Assembly (NCBI RefSeq): GCF_037042905.1
Contig: NC_087247.1
Coordinates: 81,272,920-81,336,919, forward strand
Direction: 5' to 3'
DNA from: Lytechinus pictus
Taxonomy: Eukaryota > Echinodermata > Echinoidea > Temnopleuroida > Toxopneustidae
DNA: 64,000 nucleotides
Shown: in pieces, positions 35,501 through 47,500 of the stretch
How positions within the stretch are numbered: the stretch's first letter is position 1
Layout of the letters: each line of letters begins with the position of its first letter
Program-made: the position numbers and the translations under genes
Notes under the pieces: generated by a model
The model's database searches: none
The model's input: only the letters and a program-made list of their open reading frames with translations
What the model was told of the DNA's origin: nothing

Positions 35501-38500
35501 AATGTAACAATATTGTGTAAGTGAACTGTTGTCTCAAGAACCCTGTGAAAAGTTCAAATCAATTGTTACTATTAAGTGTATCTCTATTATGTAAAGCTCC
35601 CTTGAAATCCCAGGCAAAAGATTATAAGCTACCATGATACCATGGGGGACAGGTTGAATCTTACAAAGTAAATGTCCCCATTTCATCAATGACTCCTCAC
35701 TAGCACTTCCCGTAAGCTGCAGAATGCTAGGAACTATTCAGAAATAAAATGCAATAACAAGCACTCTTCAAAGAGCACACTGTCCTTCATTAAAGACTAC
35801 TCAAATACTGTTTATTAAAAATGAAATGGTAGGCATCAAAAGTGCCCTAGATATCATATTATATGCTCAAATGATTGTACTAGTGGCACATACTTTATTT
35901 TTACACTTTAAAAAAAAAATATTTGTGTTAATCATATTACCCTGCTTATAGTGCAATTTATCATTGCTTTGTGAGTATAAGATAGTATTAGCTTTAGCTT
36001 TATTTCATTTTCCACTCATATTGTGAGAAATATATGTTTACAATTTTTGTTTCCTTGTTTGTACACAGTAACCCAAACAATAGGGGAAGGAGGGGTAAGT
36101 TGAGCCACCACCCCCAGGCCAATAATGAATGAGTCAGACATTGTGGTAGTGTCATGTATTGATGACCCATTACATAACCCTTTACCCAACCATATTGTTT
36201 TCGACTTTGAAACAAAAGTAGTGCTGCAAGTCAGGCGGCATGTTCGGGTTCAGTAAGGTTCAGCAATTTTTATCCGAACTTTGGTTCGGTTCGGAGTTCG
36301 GCAATAAATGTCAATTTAAATTTAACATGTAAAAAAAAGTTCGCCAAACCACGAACAGATTAACTTGGTACTGATTTGTCATGCATTTATAATAAATTTT
36401 GTTTCTAAAAAGAATAGTTATGAAAAATGTTGCATAACTTTCTTTTGTTCTAATCTTTAAACAAAAAATAAGTCATTGCTACTTTCATTTTTAAAATGAA
36501 AATAAAAAAAAATCAAAAGAAAAAACTATTGATAATGAGAGAATCAGGACAGAAACAGAATTACAAAGATCAGAATATTTTTTTTCACGATTATTTCATG
36601 TAGCTATGATCATGATCGATTACAATGTCATTGCCAACGCAGCTTCTCAAATTGGAAAGTGTTGATCGGGAATGTCTTGAAACAGTAGACAAACAACCTC
36701 CACTCAACTGTTATTATATTGGTAAAATTCACATTCCAAAGAATATGAAATGTTTTAGAAAGTCCCTATTTTCTGAAAAGTGGTTAAGTCTGGTCAATCA
36801 ATTACTTTAAAAAGATAAAATATCAGTCCATTCTTGGTCCAGAAAGATCGACGCTACGTGACTTCAAACATATTTCCAACACGAAAATGAGTACATGGGA
36901 CTGTACTGTGTATTTTAGTGTGAAATCACTCGGCGTTGATCGTCAGAACTAATAGTAATACGGAACTGATAATTTATCATTTCATTTTCAGTAATTGACC
37001 AGATTAAACCACTTTTTAGAAAATATTGACAAGGGAAAAACGTTTCAAGTTCGGAATACGAATTTTACCTGTATAATAGCAACTGAGAGCAGGTTGTTTG
37101 GACGTCTTGTTTCAACTTTCCTTACCAACCATTTCCGCAACATCGATCAGAGAACTTGCGTTCATTTGGTTTGAATTTTTATCTTTTCTGTTTTTTCAAC
37201 CTCATTCCTTCGTCTCTTATTTATTTATATTTTATATCAATATGGAAATTTCAGAATATATATACTTTACGATTACTTTGTCAGTCACAAGGAATTAATT
37301 TATGTCTTGTCTTTTTCTTTTTTAAACACAGAACAATTAAATGTACCTCCGATTACAGCAATATTATACAACTACACTTTTTAACTGAGTTAAGCTTAAA
37401 ATGTCCCCACATTTTATGAAGAAAAAATAAATTCATGTTTATAAAAAAAATGATATATATTGAAAATGATAAAGATTTAATCAAACACGAGACCGAAGCT
37501 GTCATACTTTGTCATTTACGAGGAATGAATTTATGTCTTGTTCTTTTTCTTTATTAAATAAAAACGATAAGGTCCGATTACGATCACGATCGATTACGGC
37601 AATACGTAATTACACCACACTTTTATACCGAGTTTAGCTTCAAAATATCCCCCTCATTTTATCAAGAAAAAATATATTCATGTTTATAAAATATTCTTAA
37701 GTTCATAACATTTCAATTAAAGACGAGATGGGAGCTATCATAGTGGATTTTAAAAATATATTGAGTGGAATTCTTTTTGTGCACAATCACTAACCAATAA
37801 TTTTTTTAATTTTATTTTATACTTAAATTTATGTAGTCATCAGACTTATGCATTGTAAGTTAACATTTTTTTTTTATAACCGAACTACCGAACCAGTCCT
37901 TTGCGTTCGGTTCGGTTCGGTCCGGTTCGGAAGTGCCAAGTTCGGCGAACTTCCGTTCGGTTCGGCAGTTCGGCTACAGCACTAAACAAAAGGTACTTTT
38001 TTAGTCGGAAAAATACAAATTTCAGCCAAAAAAGTAAAAAAGGGTTTAAAATAAAGGAGTGCTTTTTACCCGCACATGTCTTTAAATATAATAAAGAAAT
38101 AAGAACGATATTGTTAGTCCAGGTATGGGTCTTCATTCTTGTCATAGTCTTATAAATGATGGATGCATAAGAAATGTGTGGATGTGAAAATATCGCATTA
38201 ATTTCGGACTGGGGTTCTTTGAGCCAGCCAACATGGGGCAAGTTGAGCCATGGTAATTCATATGGTAATAAGAATGAAAAATTAAAAAAAACTTGAAAAG
38301 CCATTGCTATGCAGGGAGAAAGGTGTAAATTCACATTACAGTTCTTTTACTTTTAAAGGATGTTAGTATTTATAGAGAATTCCCAAGTGAAAAGACTTGA
38401 AATAAAAAATTGACATACTGCTTCTTCCTGCATACATTTTGTACATAGTTTTTGTGGCACAACTTATCCCACATATGGGGCAAGTTGAGCCATTTGACAT

Positions 38501-41500
38501 AGTTTTTTTCTAAGGTCACAATGAATTTCAGTGTGGGGGTAGAACGTTGTATATAGGTGAAAAATATTTCCCAAGAATCAAATTTAAACGCAAGGTTCTT
38601 ATTTCTAAAATATTATTAGTCATATCAGTTCTAACATGCAAAATGCAAAAAGTGTCACAACTTACCCCGCCTTCCCCTACCATTTTTCATGCAGGCCAGT
38701 TGGTTGTCATCATATGATTACAGCTAAGGTGATTGATTGGTTTGCATGACTTGTATGACCTACTGTATACTATATTAATATTAACAGACAATATGATTAA
38801 ATTCCTAAAATAACAACCTTTTTCAAATTGATTTTCTTTAGTCTATCACCAATATTCATTGAATAAGTTTTGTATGCTGTGTTGAACTATTGTGCAAATA
38901 ATGTACATGTAAATTGTACACAATTTAGCCCTAAGGCTGCCATGCGAAATGTTGTTATACCAAAATGAATAAATAATTATAGGAAAGTGAAATGACAAAT
39001 ATTTGCCAAGACTGACTTTTAAATACCTCTTTTGTTACACCATAATCCCTACATCTCCTGATGTAATCTCTGAAATAAGCCTTGGCTTTCTGAATGATAC
39101 TGAGTCTATCATCATCTTGAAACTTGAGAGTCATATCACCAAGGAATGCAGGTAGAAGTAGATATCTAGACAGGGTTTGAAACAAAAGTCTTAAGTTAAA
39201 TGAAATTAATAATAAATCCCAGTCATATTGCATAGAAAACTACCTAAAATAATAATTGAAAATATAATGAACCAGATAATTACTAACTCATTGAATATTC
39301 CTAAGAAGTAGTAGACATTTTTTTCTCTACAAATGAAAAATAATGAGAAAGAAAAATGTGCATTTTTACCCCTTTTAAAGAATGAAAATGTTACATTGAC
39401 TTTAACAGCAAAATAAAAACAAATCATGGATGAAATAATTACTCTGACCTTCAAACATTATATTAGTCTTAAACTTCTTACAAAATAGTACAACATTCTA
39501 ATAATATGGGAAAAGGGGGAGGGAGGGGAGCATCATCAATTTTAAAATTGCTGTTAGATAAACTAATACCTAACTAGTACCTTATATGAGCAGTAGGACA
39601 CTCTTCAATCTCTTCATTACGGCTAAAAAGACCAAGTTCATTCACCATGTGAGTTGCTTGTTCAAGTTGAGATATTCCTTTCTTCACGTTATCCTGTTGA
39701 ATATATTTGTGCATAAGGGGTGAGTGAGTGTGAGTGAGAAAGAAGATAGAGGGAGAGAATAAATACATCTTTCAAAAATATAATAAATACAAAAAGAATG
39801 CATACTTTATTTATTGTATTGAAAAAAAGTTTGCAGATTAAAGAACCTTTTCATTGGCTGCTTCTATCTCAACTATTCTCTCTTAATCCACAACACAAAG
39901 CAGATGAAGTTGAATTGAAATATCCAGCAAAACCATCCATGGTAAAATCATGAAATCAAAGTTCAAAGAAATACAGATGAAGGGTAATCAGCAATATAAT
40001 AAATTTAATAAATTCCCTCAAAAGTGCATATCACTATTCAAATTTGTGAATGGATCATATAAATGCTTTGTATTAAACAGTTTTAATGTGAAAGATATAA
40101 ACTACAATATAATATAGTGGATAAATTTTGTGATATTATATAAGAATCAGGTGCCTGATAAAAGAAAAAAACATAGACCTAGAATTTTATTTCTTTTTTA
40201 AACAAAACCCTTTCTCGAGCATTGAATGTGCTGTAAATGTCAGGATATAATTTCTGACTGTACATGTAGCTTCTTGATATCCAAACACTAAATGCAAAGT
40301 GCCCAATGGGCCATTTTAAAAGAAAAAAAAACAATATTAAGAATGTGACTGTGTAACAGGAGCTTTTGCCTATGAAAATTCAAATCGCAAGCAGAATGGT
40401 TGCCAATATGTCACAATACAGAAGAAGTTTATCAACAAACGTTCCACCCAAAAAGATTGGACTCCTTGCCGACTTCGCATAACGCTTTGCATCAATATGT
40501 GTAAAATAGTTTTTGTGCCTAGTCTTTCCCTTAAATGTCTTTGATATGAAGATAAATCGTGCGCCCTCTTTAGCTAATTAGACAAAAAAAATTGGAAATG
40601 GAAGAAAGCTCCATAGTTTGTCAACAAGAAAAATCAGCGCTTAAATGATGCTATTTGACTTTATGATATTAGGGGGAATTGACTTCACATAGTTCGGTAA
40701 GTTTCGTAGAAGGACTTGAATTTATCAAAGCTATTCTTAAATTTGCACAAGGGCCATGCAAGTGTTGCAATTTTGCATGCGCCGTGCCTTCAATTTTCCT
40801 GTAAACGGCAGCATGTAATGCACCCATGGGTGGGACAGTCCCAATTTTCTGACCAGCGCCTCTTTAAATTAACTGATTAAGTTAGGCTAGGCCACTTTTA
40901 TTCAATGAACAAGGTTATGATATAACCTTGTTCTCTGTTACATCTCCATGTGTGGTAAAATAAGGTTGGCAATGTTTGGCTTATTTTTTTTTCTTTTTCT
41001 TTGGGACAAATGCTTCATTTTTTTACACTGTCAGTTTCCATTACAGTTATTCATCATATAACCTGGCTCTTAAAGGAGAATGAAACCCTTGAAACCAGCT
41101 GAATCCATATCAAAGAGAAAAATCAAAGAAACATATTGTTGAAAGTTTGAGGAAGATTGAATGAATAATAAGAAAGTTATGAGCATTTGAATATTGAGAT
41201 CACTAATGCCATGTAGATCCTCCATTGGCAATGCGACCAAGATCTGTGATGTCACTCACGTACAACTCCCTCATTGCTTTAGTACTTATTTCACTTACAT
41301 TCTCACTTATATAGAATCTATCACAAGGTGAGGTGTTCTCTTTATGAGAGGACAAGTACAGAGGTTTCACAACATTATATCATTGATGAATCATTTGTCA
41401 TATGATTAGAATGAGCAAAAAGAGATGTTTTGGGGTATATTTTCAGTGTCCAAAAGGGGAGAGTTGGTCATCTGTGATATCATAGATCTTGGTTGCGTTG

Positions 41501-44500
41501 CAAATGGGAGGATCTCCATAGCATTAGTGATCTCGACATTCAAATGCTCATAACTCTTCTATTGCTAGTCCTATTTTACTCAAACTTTTTTTAATCTTAT
41601 TTTTTGATTTATCTGCTTTCACAAAAGCTAACTTGCTCCAAGAGTTTCATTCTCCTTTAAAGATTAAGTCTACCCCAGAAAACAGTTGATTTAAATAAAA
41701 AGAGAAAAATCAAACATGGATAAAGCTGAAAACTTCATCAAAATCGGATGTAAAATAATACAAGGCAAAAGCGATTTTGTGTCTCGCCCACTTTTGAAAA
41801 TAACCAGAAATATTGTGATTTGCGAGGGAACGCAACAGAATTGTATCGAAACTTCAAATAAAGTGACTGGGATGGAATAACACTTGTCATAAGAGCCTTG
41901 CATGTAAACTTTAATGTTGACCTGAAAATGACCTTTGACCTTACCATGTGACCTCTGACTGCAGTGTAACATGCAGGTCACCTAAGTACATGTATCTACC
42001 ATCCAAGTTTTGTTGAAAAGTGACTGACGGTTGTGGAGTTAGGTGTCATAAGAGAGTCTTGCATGTAAACTTTAACGTTGACCTTTGACCTTTTGTGACC
42101 AAAATTACTGATTTCCATACAGTTGCAATTTATTTTTCCTAAGACACTTGGGAATAATTTTTTGTATTCACCAGAGTGCTCACAAATTTGAATTTTGGGC
42201 ATATTTTTGTGTACGCCCTCTATTGGTGGAAAGTAATATGGCAAGAAAATTTTCATTTTTCAAGCTCTACGTTTCATAAATAAAAAATAATTTTAAGAAT
42301 CAAATTTACTTAAGAGCCAAGTTATAATGAAAAGCTGTAATGGAAACTGACAGTGTAAAAAAATCTAGCATTTGTCCAAAAGAAAAAGAGAAAATAATCC
42401 AAACAATCCAACCTTACTTTGCCACACATAGAGATACTAACTGAGAACAAGATTATATAGATGCTCAACATTAAATAATCCATGAGACTTTTCTTGTGTA
42501 ATTCACTTGTTCCCTGAGACATCACTTTTCGTATTTTCGTATCATAATGTTGCGGAAGTTGAACGTCTAGTTCTTTTATTTTAATTGATACTTCAATAGT
42601 ACATATACCTTGTACTTGTTTTTTTTTTAATAGGTATTGCATTTACCACTGTTCGTATATCTCACTGATAGTAAAGAATAATCAATTAAAAAAGCTAAAC
42701 ATAACACCTATATTTATATTTCAATGATATAACTTTACTGTATGGTATATGTCATTGTAAATGCAGTGATATATATTTTTTTTCAAAAGAATATAGTGCT
42801 ATATACATACACAACACATTCTTTAATCATCAAGACATGTTCCTTTATTCTTATACATTAAAACAAATACATACACAATACATACAATCATCGAGATGTG
42901 TTTCTGTATTATGATCTATATACATTAAAATAAATACGTACAAGATACCCTCTTTAATCATGAATGATATGTTCCTTTATCATGAGTCATATACATTATA
43001 ATAAATGGACAATACACTACTTAATCATCAAAATATTATTTCTGCATTATAATTCATAACTTAAAATAAATATGTACACAATACAATATTTAATCATGAA
43101 GATATGTTACTTCATTATGAACCATATCTCTTACATAAATACATACACAATGTACTCGTTTATTATCAAGATATATTTCCTTAATATTAATCATAATCAT
43201 TTATATTAAAATCAATACATACACAATACACTCTTTAATTATCTAGATATGTTTATTTATTATTGATACCATGATTTATAAATATGGCTCACTATTCACT
43301 CTTTTTCATTCTTAATATTTCTTTTAAAGATTTATTTATAGTCTATCAATATGATATGCAAAGAGATGTATATATAGAAATACATTTATATCTCATCTTT
43401 ATCTGTTTTTTCTCTCATCATTTAAAGAATCATGAATCAATTAATGTTATCTTCATGTTTTCTAGATGCAATGAATCAATAGTGGATAAAGGACTTTTAA
43501 GAAATGAGTACATACAGTATATGCATTTTGTTCCCTGAAAATCGTTTGGCATTCAATATAATCTATCATAATAGTGCTTAACATACATTGTAAAAGATTT
43601 TTGACAAAACATTATTAATATCTGTATTAATGACATGGAGTATTTCACTCATAAATATGTTATTCAATATAACTGTTTTAATGATTTTTTTCATCATCAA
43701 GCCTGAATATAAAACTTGATACTAACTATTGATGTATACGCTTTTTTTGTGTCCATCATATATTATGAACTATTTGAATTTTCAAATTATATTCAGATAC
43801 AAAGGAAGGTATCTATATCATAATCATATGGAATAACTATTTCTCTCAACAATTATTTTATATGTACATGCTGATGATGTTTCTAGAGTTAAAATGCGTT
43901 ATGTCATTGATCTTTAATTGTTTTAATATACTGCCAAGTTAATGGACATTGAAACCTCAATGCACTTTTAAACTCGTCAAAAAAGTGTGCTTTATACTTA
44001 TCTTTATTTGTCATCCCCAACTGTTAACCTGTTGTATACACATATAGGAGTGCATATAGAACTGCTTTCTTGTTGCCCCCCCCCCCCAATTTTGTTATCA
44101 TCAAACTTTGCTTATTGTTGCTATATTGTGTTTTTTTTTTACATAGGTGTATTCTACTTAAAAATGATGTTCTGCAAAGATAGTTTATGCATTACTTTTG
44201 AGATATGTATACATATAGTTATACATCCTTTTACAATGTTGCTTCAAATTTACCGATCAATACATTTCCATTATTATGCTACCCCTATAAATTACGTTTA
44301 TGGAACCTAGGTCTGACCCTCTTGAAGATATTGATCCTGACTTGCACGTATTTAATTCTTCTGAATCTTCATGTTTTCTACCTTCAGAGTTTAATGGGAA
44401 ATTCTCAAACAATTCTACCTTAAGTCTTATCCATTTTAATGCTCGCAGTTTACCAAAGAATTTTGACAATATCTCTCAATTCCTATCACTGATTACTCAT

Positions 44501-47500
44501 TCCTTTTCTTTTATAGCAATTTCTGAAACTTGGATAAATGATAATACTTTAATCAATTTTCACATAGATGACTTTAATTTTCTTAATGTTAACCGATTAT
44601 CCGGAAGAGGTGGGGGCGTTGCACTTTTTGTGAAAAAAATATACAGTACACTATAAGGAATGATATAGTTTTTAACCAAGAAATCAACTCAGTCTGTGAA
44701 TATTTATTTATTGATTTTCTAGATAAAAAACAAAAAATGTCTACTATTGGTGTCATATATAGAAAACCGGGATCAAATTATGATTTATTTTTTGAATTTT
44801 ACGATAGTGTTATTAACAAATTATGCACTGAACATAGAAAAATTTATATAACTGGTGATTTTAATATTGACTTATTCAAAGATGATGATACTGTTAACGA
44901 ATTCCTCCGACTGAATTCTGTACTAGGTATATTCCCAATTATAAAAACTCCAACTCGTATTACACTAAACACAGCTACACTTATTGATAATATATTCACC
45001 AATGTTTTGGATTCATATTTTGACTCTGGTAGTCTATGTTCAGACATAAGTGATCATCTACCAATTTTTCTGATCTCCAAATGTTCTAGTGCTAATTCCC
45101 ATCAACCTAATACAACTCGCTTTACTCGTAAATACTCAGATGATAATATAAGAAATTTTCAGTATGACCTTTACCAGGAAAAATGGAATAGTCTTTATAA
45201 TATTACAAATGTTAATGATGCATACTCGTTTTTTATAACTCGTTTTATCCAATTGTTTGATAAAAACTTTCCTTTGCTCAAATCTAAACCTACCAAAAGG
45301 ATGTTCAATAAACCATGGATATCAAAGTATTTATTCAGATGCATTAAAAAGAAAAATCGTTACTATAAAAAATTTCTCCAAAATAATTCATTAGATAATG
45401 AAAGGAAATACAAAAAATATAGAAATAAATTGAATACTATGTTAAAGCATGCAAAAAAGAAATATTTTTCTAATAAATTAAAGCAATACAAAGACAATTC
45501 AAAACAGACCTGGTCAGTTATAAACTCACTATTAAACAAACCTAAAACGTCTTTACCTGAATTCTTTTTTAGTGGGAGTGAAAAGGTTTGTGACCCAGAA
45601 CACATAGCGACTGAATTTAATCAACATTTTATAAACTCCTCCAGACGGATAACCACATCTATAATTAATTCTCATAATGACACTTCTTATAAAGATTTTC
45701 TCATTGATCATATTGACAAATCCTTTTTCTTAAATCCTATAACAGAAAATGAGGTAATTCAAATATGTAATTCATTAAGTAGTAGCAATTCCACTGGATT
45801 TGATAATCTCAGTACTAATTTATTGAAAAAAATTATTTTCTATATTGTACAGCCATTGGTATTCATATTTAATCTTTCTCTCTCTACAGGATCGGTCCCT
45901 GATAAGTTGAAAATAGCTAAGATAACTACAGTATTTAAAAAAGAAGACCCTCATAAATTTGATAATTATAGGCCTATATCTATTCTACCGTCTATTTCTA
46001 AGTTGCTTGAAAAGTGTATTTATAATAGACTGTATTCATTTTGTTTAAACAATAAAATTCTCACAGATTCACAATACGGGTTTAGAAAAAATCACTCTTC
46101 TGCACACGCTTTGATAGAATTACAAGATAAAGTTTTGACATCCATTCATACTAATAAATTTTGCATAGGAATTTTCATGGACCTTTCTAAAGCTTTTGAC
46201 GTTGTCGATCACAAAATACTTCTTTTTAAATTAGAACACTATGGGGTTAGGGGCTTGCCACTTTCTTGGTTCAAAAGTTATCTTTCTGATAGATCCCAAT
46301 ATGTTGTTTTTAATAATAGCTCATCAGACTTTTCCAGTATCACCCATGGTGTACCGCAAGGTTCTATTCTCGGCCCGCTATTGTTTTTAATTTACATTAA
46401 CGATCTCATATATTCCTCAAATAAATTTGAATATATTATGTATGCCGATGATACTACTTTAATATACAACCAACCTTATAATCTTAATATACAAAATGAT
46501 ATCAATGTTGAATTAGATAAAGTTACAAAATGGTTCAAATCAAACAGGTTGTTAATAAATCCTAGTAAAACTAATTATATTACTTTTTTCCATAGGCAGT
46601 CTTGCATTTCTAATTTACTTAATGATTTATTGCTTGAAATAGACAAAGTTCCAATTAAAAATGTAAATAGTGTTAATTTTCTAGGTGTTTATATAGACTA
46701 TAATATGCAATGGGACACTCATGTTCAAAAAGTCACCCCAAAAGTATCTAAATGTGTTGGTATTCTATATAGGTTAAAAGACTCCCTTCCAACTTCTGCA
46801 TTATTGCTATTATACAATTCTTTCATGTTGTCATATCTTAATTATTGTGTTGTTGTTTGGGGCAATTGCAGTCGCACGAAATTAGCAAAATTATTTAAAT
46901 TGCAGAAAAAAGCCCTTCGTATATGTATGGGATGTCATTATCAAGCCCATTCTGCCCCACTCTTTCGGAAAATAAAGTCTCTTAATATTTATGATTTGTA
47001 TTATTTTTCTATTGCATTAATTGGTTTCTTTTATTTCCAGAATAAACTACCTCTTAATATCCATAAAATGTTTACCCTTAATCACCGGATACATAATCAC
47101 AATACTCGTTTTAAAGATTCATTTCACCTATGGCCAGTTAAAACAAATAACGTAATGAAATGTGTAAGACATAATTTCCCTGTAATTTGGAACTCCACCC
47201 CTAGAGATGTAATTGAAAGCAAGTCTGTTAGGTCATTCAAAAAAAGATTGAAGCAGTTCCTATATCTTAAATATGTATAGTTATTTTTGTCTTGTAGATT
47301 GACACCTTTTTATTGTTTGTTTTTCTTGTTTATACATCATGTTTAATTCTTTATCTTATTGTTTCTCTATACCATGTCATGTTATTAATGTTTTGGGAAC
47401 TGCGCTTACACAAGGCCACTTGGCTTTATTTATGCAGTTCCCCATTTCATTTTCATTTTTACTCTTGCTTGTAAATATATTGTTTCTCATACCTTGCTTT

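Larger units (their letters stand above)
40917..42460. repeat. Inverted repeat with ~155-bp arms, MITEs inside
   Basis: The arm at 40917-41072 (with TTTTTTACACTGTCAGTTTC and CATTACAG) is repeated in reverse complement at about 42298-42460, at roughly 80-85% identity by eye. Between the arms are a TTAA MITE (41074-41656), a partial MITE, and two degenerate units with TGACCTTTGACCTT (about 41885-42110). Confidence 0.75.

Noticed and set aside
37885..38334. 149-residue frame on - and the R/F-rich frame at 37901 on +
   Set aside because: They come from the GGTTCGGTTCGG subterminal repeats of the hAT element and run out of it into the flank.
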